Origin: Granulicella arctica | GTDB taxonomy: Bacteria > Acidobacteriota > Terriglobia > Terriglobales > Acidobacteriaceae | Direction: 5' to 3' | Assembly (NCBI RefSeq): GCF_013410065.1 | Contig: NZ_JACCCW010000001.1 | Coordinates: 1,483,187-1,547,186, forward strand | DNA: 64,000 nt | Part shown: one piece after another, positions 45,240 to 54,383 of the stretch | Layout: the number at the start of each line of letters is the position of its first letter | Position numbering within the stretch: position 1 is the stretch's first letter | Translations under genes and position numbers: made by a program | Notes under the pieces: generated by a model | The model's database searches: none | Told to the model about the DNA's origin: nothing | What the model saw: only the letters and a program-made list of their open reading frames with translations

Positions 45240-45826
45240 TGGGCACCTCCTTCCACGAGGTAGAGAACTTTGCGCAGCTTGGAGACGGCGCGGAAGACAG
45301 CTTGCTTGGCCGAGTTGGCTGGAATGTTGAGAGCACTTGCGATGTCGGCGATGGGAAGATCCTCCATGTGGCGGAGTGTGAATGCGGTCCGCTCCATCGG
45401 GGTGAGCGCGGTCATGGCGGTTTGAATCAATCCGGAGGTTTCGGAGTTCAAGAGCACGCGCTCAGGGCCGGCGCTGCTATCGGCGATCTGCATGGTGCCA
45501 TTCCCGGAAGATGGGTCCTCCGCGATTCGTACCGCTGTGTGCGAGAGATCGCGATTGCGGCGTTCGACGAGATTGATGGATGTGTTCATAGCGATTCGGG
45601 TGATCCAGGTGGAGAAGCTTGACTCCTGCCTGAAGGTGGAGAGCTTGTTGTAAGCGCGCAGAAACGCCTCCTGCGCTGCTTCCTCTGCATCGGCTTCGTT
45701 GCCGGTGACGCGGAAGGCGATGCGAAAGACGGAGCGGAAGTGACGATCCATCAGAACGCGGTAGGCGTCCCGATTGCCAGCGAGTATTTGCCTGATCGCG
45801 TCTGTCTCCGCTTTGTCCATTCGCAC
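45236..45826 (-). CDS. ECF RNA polymerase sigma factor (RpoE-like)
   Basis: 196 residues. Sigma region 2 (FRVTGNEADAEEAAQEAFL, FSTWITRIAMNTSINLVERR) and region 4 (LTPMERTAFTLRHMEDLPI, IADIASALNIPANSAKQAVF). Directs RNA polymerase to envelope-stress type promoters; its partner is the next gene. GTG 45826 or ATG 45820 could be the start; neither has a clear ribosome binding site. Confidence 0.92.
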   Translation of the reverse strand: MRMDKAETDAIRQILAGNRDAYRVLMDRHFRSVFRIAFRVTGNEADAEEAAQEAFLRAYNKLSTFRQESSFSTWITRIAMNTSINLVERRNRDLSHTAVRIAEDPSSGNGTMQIADSSAGPERVLLNSETSGLIQTAMTALTPMERTAFTLRHMEDLPIADIASALNIPANSAKQAVFRAVSKLRKVLYLVEGGAH

Positions 45827-45887
45827 GATTAGACAACGAATATGGAGGGCGGTTAGGTTGCGAGAAAAATTTATTTAATGGAGGGAA

Positions 45888-46970
45888 TTATCGAGTGGAG
45901 GGCTGGGGCGCCGTTGCGACATGGCGGTACTCCGGCGTGAAGCCGAGTTCCTTTGCCACGTTGAGGATGGAGTCGAAGTCCAGGCTGATGGTCGCGCCTG
46001 CCTTCTGGGTGACCTCGTCTTCGATGGGGAGATCGAAGTCGTCCGCTCCATAGGCTAATCCTTCGAGTGCGCGTTCGTTGCGGGTGAGTACGGAGGTGCG
46101 GATGCGCGGGATGTTGTCGAGGAAGATGCGGCTCAGTGCGAGGTGGCGCAGGTACTCGCCGTTGCCGATCTCGATGCCGCCGATCTGCGTGAAGTAGGGC
46201 TTGTAGGTCCAGCAGAGGAAGCTTGCGAGGCCGTGTGTCTCATCTTGAAACTGACGGGTGCGTTCGAGATGTTCCAGGCGCTCTTCGAGGGTTTCATCGA
46301 AGCCGATGACCATGGTTGCCGTTGTTCGCAGGCCAGCGTCGATGATGGCGCGCTGTGCCTCGAAGTATTGGGCTACGGTGTATTTGAATTTGCTGTGGCG
46401 CTTGCGGAAGTCTTCCGTGAGGATCTCTGAACCGCCGCCGGTAATCCATCGCACGCCTGCATCTTTGAAGCGCTGCGCGGTTGTGGCGTAGTCGAGCTTT
46501 GCGTGGTCGGCGAGATACATAAACTCAGCGATGGTGAGCGCGTAGAACTCCAAGCGATCGCCGTAACGGTCGCGGATGTTGCGGAAGAGATTGCAGTAGT
46601 AGTCCAGCGGAAGATGCGGATTGAAGCCGCCGTTGAAGGACACGAGATCTCCGCCGAGGGCGAGCAGCTCGTCCAACTTGGTATATACCTCTTCCTGCTT
46701 CATGACGTAGCCGCCTTCTTGTCCGGGGAGACGGTAGAAGGCGCAGTAGTCGCATTGAGCTACACAGACGTTCGTGTAGTTGATGATGCGCATGATCATG
46801 TATGTGCAGGAGTGGGGAGTATGAAAACGTCCGCGTACCTGCATTGCCAGATCGCACAGCTCCGCGATCGACGCATTCTGCCATAGCCATCGTGCTTCAT
46901 CGCGGCTGATGCGGCCGCCTTGTGCGATGGTTTGGTGAATCTGCTCGAACGTTAGCTCTGCGGTGTTCAT
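45888..46970 (-). CDS. mqnC: Cyclic dehypoxanthinyl futalosine synthase (radical SAM)
   Basis: 360 residues. Radical SAM enzyme of the futalosine menaquinone pathway, cyclising dehypoxanthine futalosine. Cluster motif CVAQCDYCAFYR (Cys69, 73, 76), then GGFNPHLPLDYY, GAGVRW-like RWITGGGSEIL, GFDETLEERLEHL and FLCWTYKP, which distinguish MqnC from MqnE and CofH. No other mqn gene lies in the window. Upstream on the same strand is a small membrane protein gene with a 34-nt gap, possibly co-transcribed. Confidence 0.88.
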   Translation of the reverse strand: MNTAELTFEQIHQTIAQGGRISRDEARWLWQNASIAELCDLAMQVRGRFHTPHSCTYMIMRIINYTNVCVAQCDYCAFYRLPGQEGGYVMKQEEVYTKLDELLALGGDLVSFNGGFNPHLPLDYYCNLFRNIRDRYGDRLEFYALTIAEFMYLADHAKLDYATTAQRFKDAGVRWITGGGSEILTEDFRKRHSKFKYTVAQYFEAQRAIIDAGLRTTATMVIGFDETLEERLEHLERTRQFQDETHGLASFLCWTYKPYFTQIGGIEIGNGEYLRHLALSRIFLDNIPRIRTSVLTRNERALEGLAYGADDFDLPIEDEVTQKAGATISLDFDSILNVAKELGFTPEYRHVATAPQPSTR

Positions 46971-47004
46971 GTTTTGATTGTAAAGAAGTTTGTAGTTGAT
47001 CCGT

Positions 47005-47286
47005 CTATTGCCATTGTGTTGTATGCCGCGCCAGCCACCAGCATGGAGGATTCCCGGCTTGCGGAAAGATGGAGCGGCTACAGCTTACCGGTGCGTCACC
47101 CATGTAGTCGTACTCCTCTTTCTGACCTTTAAGAGGGGTGGCCAGGAACTGGTGAACCTGGATGACCTCGAAGGCTGTTCCATGCGAGATTCGTAGTCGC
47201 AGGATGGCCCAATCGGCAGCGTATAGCAGCAGGAGCGAGGCGGCGAGAAGTTGTATGCCTCGGACGATCCATCGGCGTATCGACAT
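47005..47286 (-). CDS. Small membrane-anchored hypothetical protein
   Basis: 93 residues. One N-terminal helix (IVRGIQLLAASLLLLYAAD) and a periplasmic tail with two Cys (VSCSRSIF and PPCWWLARH) that might form a disulfide, and EVIQVHQFLATPLK. I do not recognise a named family, but the tail composition looks like a real domain. ATG 47286 has GAGGT 7-8 nt upstream, better than the upstream start at 47352. Confidence 0.62.
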   Translation of the reverse strand: MSIRRWIVRGIQLLAASLLLLYAADWAILRLRISHGTAFEVIQVHQFLATPLKGQKEEYDYMGDAPVSCSRSIFPQAGNPPCWWLARHTTQWQ

Positions 47287-47531
47287 CCGTTCTACCTCGA
47301 GAGGTACCCATGTTATCTGATTGGGTCGCCTTTGCTTCGAGTTTACCGTCATACCATCATTACTTCTTGTGCGTCTGTGTGCAGCATGAAGTGGTAGAGG
47401 AGCTGATGACCAATTTATTTATTTTTAGACAAAAATATGGCAGAGAATGGGCTGTCTCTCTTGTGCAATGAATTTGTGGTGTTATCACGACTTACAATGA
47501 GGGCGGCGTTTTAAAGGAAGAGGGGTAGAAC

Positions 47532-48899
47532 GTGGAACAAGTAATCTCCGATGCGCTTGTGTTTTTTGGTGCGACGGGCGACCTGGCCTATAAGCAAATC
47601 TTTCCGTCTCTACAGCGACTTGCAAAGAGGGATAAGTTGAATGGGCCGGTGATCGGTGTAGCGAAGTCCGGATGGAATCTGGATCAACTTAAGGACCGTG
47701 CGAGGAAGAGTGTTGAAGAGCATGGTGGGTTTGACCCGGATGGCTTTGAGAAGCTGCTCGGCCGGTTGCGCTATGTCGATGGTGACTATGCCGATCCGAC
47801 TACCTTTCAACAGGTGCGACAGGAGTTAGGGTCTGCGAAGCATCCGATCCATTACCTTGCGATTCCGCCGACTCTGTTTGGCGAGGTGATGCAGCAGCTT
47901 AAGTTGGCGGGCTGCGCTGATGGTGCTCGGATCGTAATCGAGAAGCCGTTTGGCCATGATCTTGCTTCGGCGCAGGCGCTCAATCGGACGGTCAACTCTT
48001 TCTTTCCCGAGGAAGAGGTCTTTCGTATCGATCATTATCTGGGCAAGAACGCGGTGCAGAACTTGCTCTACTTTCGGTTTGCCAATTCTTTTCTTGAACC
48101 TATTTGGAATCGCCAGCATATTCAATCCGTTGAGATCACGATGGCAGAGCACTTTGGTGTGCAGGGGCGGGGTTCGTTTTATGACGCTGTCGGCGCGATA
48201 CGAGATGTAGTGCAGAACCACCTGATGCAGTTGCTGAGCAACATTGCCATGGAACCTCCACCCGGCACGGACATGGAGCTCTTCCGCGATGAACGGGTGA
48301 AGGTGTTGCGGGGGATTCAGCCCATCCGCCCTGAAGATGTTGTTCGGGGCCAGTTTCGCGGGTATCTCGAAGAGCCTGGCGTGGCAAAAGATTCGCAGGT
48401 GGAGACCTATGTTGCTTTGCGGTTTTACATCAATTCGTGGCGGTGGAAGGGAGTGCCATTTTTCATTCGAACAGGGAAATCTCTTGCGACGACGACGACC
48501 CAGATTGTGGCCAAGATGCGCCGACCACCGGCTGTCTTCTCGAGTGAACGGCTGCCTGCGAACTATATGAGGTTCCAGGTGAGTCCGGATGTAAAGATTG
48601 CGATTGGTGCGCTTCAGAAGTTGCAGGGACAGGGGTTTTCCGGTTACCCGGTCGAGCTGTTGGCGGCGACAGAGGCGGATGAGAGCGCAATGTTGCCTTA
48701 TGAGGAACTTCTTGAAGACGCGATGATGGGTAATCAGCGTCGTTTTGCCCGTCAGGATTATGTAGAGCAGTCGTGGAGGATCCTCGATCCCATTCTCAGC
48801 CATGAAGCCCCGGTACATACCTATGAACCGGGAACATGGGGGCCTTCTGAAGCCGATGTTCTTACCGCAGAATACGAGGGTTGGTTCAACAGGGACTGA
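47532..48899 (+). CDS. zwf: Glucose-6-phosphate 1-dehydrogenase
   Basis: 455 residues. First step of the oxidative pentose phosphate pathway, producing NADPH. N-terminal dinucleotide site [17 protein letters not shown] (GxxGDLA), [13 protein letters not shown], and the catalytic stretch [19 protein letters not shown] with its active His. The C-terminal domain carries WEGVP-like [16 protein letters not shown]. Slightly shorter than the usual 480-500, mainly at the C-terminus. GTG start with AGAGGGG upstream. Single gene in its unit; no pgl or gnd nearby. Confidence 0.93.
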   Translation: MEQVISDALVFFGATGDLAYKQIFPSLQRLAKRDKLNGPVIGVAKSGWNLDQLKDRARKSVEEHGGFDPDGFEKLLGRLRYVDGDYADPTTFQQVRQELGSAKHPIHYLAIPPTLFGEVMQQLKLAGCADGARIVIEKPFGHDLASAQALNRTVNSFFPEEEVFRIDHYLGKNAVQNLLYFRFANSFLEPIWNRQHIQSVEITMAEHFGVQGRGSFYDAVGAIRDVVQNHLMQLLSNIAMEPPPGTDMELFRDERVKVLRGIQPIRPEDVVRGQFRGYLEEPGVAKDSQVETYVALRFYINSWRWKGVPFFIRTGKSLATTTTQIVAKMRRPPAVFSSERLPANYMRFQVSPDVKIAIGALQKLQGQGFSGYPVELLAATEADESAMLPYEELLEDAMMGNQRRFARQDYVEQSWRILDPILSHEAPVHTYEPGTWGPSEADVLTAEYEGWFNRD

Positions 48900-49089
48900 A
48901 ATTCGATAAGAGAGTAACTTTGCAGTAGAGCTCCGATGAGCTTCTTCCATATGAAAGGAGACCATCGGGGCGATGTTTTTGTGTTCCTGTTCGACCGTCT
49001 GAGAAAGTGAGTCTGTAGCGGTATTTCGATCAGTTTTCGAAACGATAGAGCGATTGTTGTATCGACCGGTGAGCGATTGCGATTGTTTC

Positions 49090-49117
49090 TTGACAGTGAT
49101 CCGTATGCCCATATAGC
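49090..49117 (+). promoter_or_regulatory. Putative housekeeping promoter of second TonB receptor
   Basis: TTGACA (49090-49095), 16-bp spacer, TATAGC (49112-49117), about 70 nt before the chosen start codon. Good -35 and partial -10 match. Confidence 0.6.
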
Positions 49118-49187
49118 GTTTCGCCCTGAGATTTATCCGACAGATAAATTATTTCTGAATGTGGTGCGAAACCTTGGAGGCAATTGG

Positions 49188-52100
49188 ATGGGCGAACAGG
49201 ATTATGTGGGTATACGGGCTAGCCGCGGCGAGTTCGGAGTGCGGATGCGGCACTCCTTCCAGCGCAAGGTTGGGTCGGATCTTGCGACGCTTGTTTTATT
49301 TATCGTTGCTGCTGTGTTCCTGTTTCAGGCAAAGATGTCTTTCGCGCAGAGTGCCGGTACGGCGAGTGTTCAGGGCTCCGTAACTGATCCCACGGGAGCC
49401 GTGGTCGCCAACGCCCAGGTGACACTCACCAACACGGAGCGAGGAACTTCGCGCAGTACGGTCACGGATGGAGCGGGCCTGTATAGTCTGCCCAACGTTC
49501 CGGTAGGTCCTTACGCGCTTTCGGTTATAGCTACAGGCTTTCAAGGGTACACGCAAAAGGGTGTTCTCGAAGTCGGCAACAATATTCAAATTAATGCTGC
49601 TCTTTCGATTGGCAGCTCCACGGAGAAGATCGAGGTTCAAGCGAGCGGCGCAGCTCTTGAGACGGATACCAGCAGCTTCAAACAGGTCATCGATCAGAAG
49701 CGCATCACTGAGCTTCCGCTCAACGGACGTCAGGCGACGCAGCTCATCCTCGTCTCCGGCGGTGCTGTCAATGCGCCAGCCGGGGATATCAATGGCAGCA
49801 AGACCTATGCCAATACCCCGGTCATCGCTGTCGCCGGCAGTCAGGGTATCTATAACAATTACGTACTTGATGGCGGTACTTATACAGATACGTTTACCAA
49901 TACCAACCTGCCCTACCCCTTCCCGGATGCTCTGCGGGAGTTTTCCGTTGAATCGAACTCGCTGCCTGCGCGTAATGGTCTTCACCCAGGCTCGCTCGTC
50001 AACGTCGTCACCAACTCAGGCACCAACCAGTTGCACGGTACGGTGTTCGAATTCCTTCGCAATAACATCATTAATGCGAATAATTTTTTCTCGACGTCGA
50101 AGGACACTCTTAAGCGCAATCAGTTTGGCGGTACTATGGGTGGCAAGATCTTAACGGACAAGATGTTTTTCTTCGGCGGTTATCAAGGAACTCGTAACAG
50201 GCAGACGAGCAGCGCTACCGGTTATTGCATTCCGACTGCTGCGGAGCTTGTCGGTAACTTCAGTCAGATGGGCGGTAACTGCGCGCCCAATGCTACTAAC
50301 ATCATCGATCCTATTACTGGTATCAATATTTCTTCGACACGACAGCTAGCCGCCAGTAGTATTAGCCCGCAAGCGCTTGCACTTTCGAAGATGCTTCCTA
50401 ACTCCCAGGCGGACCAGTATGGTCGCGTCAATATAGCTCTGCCCGCTAACAATACAGAGGACCAGTTCATCGGTCGCATCGACTATACCTTCAACCAGAA
50501 GCACTCTCTCTTCGGACGCTACTTCCTAACGAACTACAAGGCTCCTGCGTATTTCTCTCCGACGAACCTTCTTCTCACTACCATCGCTGGAAACGACGAG
50601 CGTGTTCAGTCCTTCACCCTGGGGGATACGTATATTATCAGCCCTAGGATTGTGAACACGTTTCATGGAACCTACGATCGTCGCCGCGATAATCGCGGGC
50701 CAACTGCCGGTGGCATTAACGCAACTAATATTGGCGTCGATATGTACGACTATGTTCCCAACGATTTTCGCGTGACCATCAGCAACGGCTTTTCTGTCGG
50801 TTGCGGTACGTGCTCGCCAGGCTTCTTCGACACCAACACCGAAGATTTCAGTGACGACGTCGACTATGTGCGCGGCAAGCATCAGTTTGCCTTCGGTGGC
50901 GAGATTCTCCGCACTGGTGACAATACTCAGGCCGGCTATCTACAAAATGGCAGCTTCAACTTTGGAGGGCTTGCAAGTGGTATCGGAGGTAAGGCCGGGG
51001 AGCCGATGATCGACTTCATCGCCGGTCAGATGACCGCTATCGGATCCTCCACCGGCTTTAGCCAGAGCAAGGCTCAGCAGACTGCATATCGCCAGACCTC
51101 CTTCAGCGTCTACGCACAGGACACCTACCACTTTAGTCCGAGGATTACGGCCAACGTCGGCCTGCGTTGGGAGCCAGAGTTATTTCCGGTGGATAACTTC
51201 CATCGCGGTAGTACCTTCAGCCAGGCAGCATTTATTGCGGGCCAACACAGCACTGTTTATCTGAATGCTCCGGCTGGCTCTTTCTACTATGGTGATGCTG
51301 GCGTTCCTAAGTCATTTACGGACGACCGCTTCGCGAATCTCTCTCCGCGTGCTTCGTTCACGATTGATCCTTTTGGCACCGGTAAAACTGTCTTCCGTTT
51401 CGGCGGTGCGATCATGTATGACAATCCCGCTCTGTACACCTCGCAGCGCAACAGCTCCAATCCGCCGTACACTAACGAGATCGATATTACGGGGACGACC
51501 AGCCTGGCCAACCCCTGGGCTACCTATTCTGGCGGGAATCCCTTTCCTATTGCCAACCCGCCACAGTCTACTTCGCCCTTTCCAACGAATACTCTCTACA
51601 TTCTCATTCCGCGTCATATTCAGACACCGACTGTTAATCAATGGACGGCCGGTGTGGAACAGGATCTGGGGCGTGGCTGGAACTTCTCCATTACCTATCT
51701 CGGAAACAAGAACAGTCATCTTTGGCTTGGAGCAGCGCTCAACCCCGCTGTCTATATTCCTGGTACGTGGACAGGTGCAGGCTCCTGCGGAAGTCTGACG
51801 ATCTCACCAGGCACTGGGAAGGCATGCTCTTCGACCTCTAACTCTAATAATAGGACGGTCCTTTCGTTGATCAATCCAACGCAGGGTGTGGGGTATAGCC
51901 CCACGATGACCCAGATCGATGATGGCGCAAACTCGGGCTATAACGGTCTCCTCGCTGCAATCCAACACCGTATGTCGAACAACTTCAGCTTCCTTGCTAA
52001 TTACACCTGGTCGCACTGCATCAGCGTCGGCGACTCCGGGGGAGATATAGCGTCACCGACCTATGAAGATACGAACAATAAGCGGCTCGATCGCGCTAAC

Positions 52101-52673
52101 TGCGGATTCGACGTTCGTCATATCTTCAATACCACCTTCGTGGCATCCAGTCACTTCGGCGGTCTGCATGGCTGGGCAAACACGATGGTCAACAATTGGC
52201 AGATAGCACCGATCGTGCGCATCACGAGCGGAATGCCGCTTAATGTTACCTCGGGCATTGACAACTCGCTCACGGGCATTGGCCTTGATCGTCCCAATCT
52301 GGTCAGTTCCACAACCGTTTATACTCATCGCAAAATTACACAATCTGCCGCGGGCAACCTCGCTTATCTCACTAAGGCGGCGTTCTCGCAGAATGTTACC
52401 GGGACCTATGGGAATCTAGGTCGCAATGCTTTCCGTACTCCTAATTACTACGATGTGGATGCTGCACTTAGTCGCAATTTTCCGCTTCATGAGCGTCTGG
52501 CTCTGAATATTCGTCTTGAAGCCTTCAATGTGCTCAACCATCCTAACTTCTCCACTGTCAGTGCCACTGGAAGCGCCGCTTTTACAACAGCACTGAACTC
52601 CGGCACGTTCGGCAATGTCACTGGGGCTCTCGATCCGCGCATCTTCCAACTCGCTGGAAAGTTCACTTTTTGA
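49188..52673 (+). CDS. Oar-like TonB-dependent receptor (second copy)
   Basis: About 1,161 residues. Signal sequence after a basic N-terminus (ATLVLFIVAAVFLFQAKMSFAQ), CarboxypepD_reg-like domain (ASVQGSVTDPTGAVVANAQ), plug (LNGRQATQL, NNYVLDGGTYTD, EFSVESNSLPARNG) and barrel ending RIFQLAGKFTF. Same family as the receptor at 13467 but clearly diverged. ATG 49188 has GGAGG 7 nt upstream and lies downstream of the predicted promoter, whereas the longer frame from 49077 would begin before it. Ligand unknown; downstream exported proteins (beta-propeller, phosphoesterase) may act with it. Confidence 0.92.
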   Translation: MGEQDYVGIRASRGEFGVRMRHSFQRKVGSDLATLVLFIVAAVFLFQAKMSFAQSAGTASVQGSVTDPTGAVVANAQVTLTNTERGTSRSTVTDGAGLYSLPNVPVGPYALSVIATGFQGYTQKGVLEVGNNIQINAALSIGSSTEKIEVQASGAALETDTSSFKQVIDQKRITELPLNGRQATQLILVSGGAVNAPAGDINGSKTYANTPVIAVAGSQGIYNNYVLDGGTYTDTFTNTNLPYPFPDALREFSVESNSLPARNGLHPGSLVNVVTNSGTNQLHGTVFEFLRNNIINANNFFSTSKDTLKRNQFGGTMGGKILTDKMFFFGGYQGTRNRQTSSATGYCIPTAAELVGNFSQMGGNCAPNATNIIDPITGINISSTRQLAASSISPQALALSKMLPNSQADQYGRVNIALPANNTEDQFIGRIDYTFNQKHSLFGRYFLTNYKAPAYFSPTNLLLTTIAGNDERVQSFTLGDTYIISPRIVNTFHGTYDRRRDNRGPTAGGINATNIGVDMYDYVPNDFRVTISNGFSVGCGTCSPGFFDTNTEDFSDDVDYVRGKHQFAFGGEILRTGDNTQAGYLQNGSFNFGGLASGIGGKAGEPMIDFIAGQMTAIGSSTGFSQSKAQQTAYRQTSFSVYAQDTYHFSPRITANVGLRWEPELFPVDNFHRGSTFSQAAFIAGQHSTVYLNAPAGSFYYGDAGVPKSFTDDRFANLSPRASFTIDPFGTGKTVFRFGGAIMYDNPALYTSQRNSSNPPYTNEIDITGTTSLANPWATYSGGNPFPIANPPQSTSPFPTNTLYILIPRHIQTPTVNQWTAGVEQDLGRGWNFSITYLGNKNSHLWLGAALNPAVYIPGTWTGAGSCGSLTISPGTGKACSSTSNSNNRTVLSLINPTQGVGYSPTMTQIDDGANSGYNGLLAAIQHRMSNNFSFLANYTWSHCISVGDSGGDIASPTYEDTNNKRLDRANCGFDVRHIFNTTFVASSHFGGLHGWANTMVNNWQIAPIVRITSGMPLNVTSGIDNSLTGIGLDRPNLVSSTTVYTHRKITQSAAGNLAYLTKAAFSQNVTGTYGNLGRNAFRTPNYYDVDAALSRNFPLHERLALNIRLEAFNVLNHPNFSTVSATGSAAFTTALNSGTFGNVTGALDPRIFQLAGKFTF

Positions 52674-52694
52674 TCGCGGAACGGAGCGTTCGTG

Positions 52695-52716
52695 CCCCCC
52701 CAGTTTTACTGGAGGG
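52695..52716 (+). terminator. Weak terminator after second TonB receptor
   Basis: Stem CCCCCCCAG/CTGGAGGG with one mismatch and loop tttta, 22 nt after the stop; only a mixed T-rich stretch follows. Confidence 0.4.
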
Positions 52717-52787
52717 CTTGTTCTTTATGCGCTGGATATACATCCGCCTTCATTCAATTCCGCTATTCCTCGCGGCTGTTATGAACT

Positions 52788-53123
52788 TCACGCAATTGTC
52801 TTAGCGAGGTTGCGGAGCGTGAGGACGACGAAAGCGAGTAAGTGGAGTCCTTTCAGCGTGGTATCGGGTCGCTCGTAGTCTCTGGCAAGTCTTCGGAAGC
52901 GTGCAGCCCATGCGAAGCTGCGTTCGACGGCCCAGCGGCGCGGCCGCAAGACGAAGCCCTGTTTCGCCATCGGATGCTTGACCACTTCCAACCGCAAGCC
53001 GTGTTGTTGAGCGGGCTCCGCAGCATTCGGCCCCGTGTAGCCCCGGTCGACATAGGCCAGTTGCGCATAAAGAGGCAGAGCCTCGGTGTGTTGACAGGAC
53101 GTCTGGTCGCTCTTGGGATTCAT
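52788..53123 (-). pseudogene. IS5-family transposase remnant (C-terminal part)
   Basis: About 111 residues of a DDE transposase C-terminus: YVDRGYTGPNAAEPA (second Asp), KQGFVLRPRRWAVERSFAWA (catalytic Glu) and RFRRLARDYERPDTTLKGLH. The N-terminal half with the first Asp is missing and the sequence changes abruptly near 53,110, so it cannot transpose. No matching terminal inverted repeats were found. It lies in the gap between the TonB receptor and the beta-propeller gene. Confidence 0.8.
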
Positions 53124-53206
53124 ATCAACAAAAAATGATATGTATATACCCGATCAGTATGTGCTTGCACGACCTTTTATGTCGGTGAATTGTTCTTGCA
53201 ACGTGG

Positions 53207-54301
53207 TTATTTGGCTATCGTAATGACAGAGAATGTGCCGGGGATCGGAGTTGGCCGGAATTGCAATTCTTCGGATACCGCTGCCGTATTTTGTCCAAAC
53301 TTAGAAGTTATAAGATAGACCTTTTCGTCTGCGTTGCTTACAGCCATAGTTCGAGCGCCAGCTTGTGTTTGTAGCTGCTGGACCATGGAGTATTCAGTTG
53401 GTGATTCACGATGAAAGATGGTGAGTGTGCCAGCGGCATTCGCAAGAAAGAGAGCGTCGTGCTTCGGATCAAAGGCGATGTCACCAGAGTTTGCTGGAGC
53501 CTCTCCGATGATATTTACATGCCTTGTGTCCATGTCGATAGCGACCAGGTGGTGATCCTCACAGGTGGTGAAGAATTGACGGTGGACAGGATCAACAGTA
53601 AGTCCAGCGGGTCCTGCACAAGATGCGAGTTGCCAGGATGCTATGACCTTCTTTGTTGCTGCGTCGATATGGGCTATCTCGCCGAGAGCAGGAAGAGTCA
53701 CAAATACACCGCCATTGCCATCTGCTACTGCAGATCCGGGACGCCCTACTAGGGGGATCGTTGCCACGGCTTGGTTCGTCGTGCTGTCGATGATCGTTGC
53801 ACTATGACTATGAGAGTTGAAGGCGAAGACAAATTGAGTGCGCGAGTCAAAGACAATAGTGTCAGGGATGCGACCGGTAGGAATGGATGTCACAATTCGA
53901 AGGCTGGCACGATCAAAGACACGAACAAATCCTGCGGTTCCGTCGGTGGGATCGGTGACATAGCCGTATCTCCCGGAGCTATCGAGAGTCACATCTCGTA
54001 CATTCGTCATGCCGTCGATTTCCCCTATGACCTTGCCGGTTTCGGTATCGATGACAGTCACACGATCGGTGCGTGGAATGTAGAGCCGATGAGCGGAGGG
54101 ATCGAGAGATAGAAAACCCCAACCTCCCTTGCCGCCGATATTCCATTGACTCTGGATGCGGAAAGCACGCGGAGTTGTAGGCGTAGCTGCGAGCGCTACT
54201 GTGGCAGTAAAGATCATTCCGATACCGAGAGAGAATACGAGTGAGGTGACGGGGTTTGTTAGCTGCCTGATGGATGGCACGTTCAAATTGTCTATTTTCA
54301 T
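53207..54301 (-). CDS. Exported YVTN/YncE-like beta-propeller protein
   Basis: 364 residues. Signal peptide (LVFSLGIGMIFTATVALAA), then about seven propeller blades with repeating pattern (RVTVIDTETGKVIGEI, VFDRASLRIVTSIPTG, IIDSTTNQAVATIPL, HIDAATKKVIASW). Such proteins are periplasmic or surface binding proteins; some act as quinoprotein-like scaffolds. No PQQ or metal motif is evident. Downstream of the phosphoesterase gene on the same strand, with a perfect hairpin between them. Confidence 0.85.
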   Translation of the reverse strand: MKIDNLNVPSIRQLTNPVTSLVFSLGIGMIFTATVALAATPTTPRAFRIQSQWNIGGKGGWGFLSLDPSAHRLYIPRTDRVTVIDTETGKVIGEIDGMTNVRDVTLDSSGRYGYVTDPTDGTAGFVRVFDRASLRIVTSIPTGRIPDTIVFDSRTQFVFAFNSHSHSATIIDSTTNQAVATIPLVGRPGSAVADGNGGVFVTLPALGEIAHIDAATKKVIASWQLASCAGPAGLTVDPVHRQFFTTCEDHHLVAIDMDTRHVNIIGEAPANSGDIAFDPKHDALFLANAAGTLTIFHRESPTEYSMVQQLQTQAGARTMAVSNADEKVYLITSKFGQNTAAVSEELQFRPTPIPGTFSVITIAK

Positions 54302-54322
54302 GATGGAAGCATTTCCTGGAAG

Positions 54323-54360
54323 ACGCTACTACGGCCAGTAATTGCTGGCCGTAGTAGCGT
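54323..54360. repeat. 16-bp perfect inverted repeat between phosphoesterase and propeller genes
   Basis: Arms acgctactacggccag and its complement (54323-54338, 54345-54360), loop 6 nt. No T-run on the minus strand side. Either a terminator of the phosphoesterase transcript or an mRNA-stabilising hairpin. Confidence 0.7.
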
Positions 54361-54383
54361 TGTACTGTGTGCAGCGTAGTTGA

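Noticed and set aside
53121..53142. CATATCA/TGATATG hairpin beside the IS remnant as a terminal repeat
   Set aside because: Only 7 bp, no partner at the other end of the remnant; chance AT-rich palindrome is likely.
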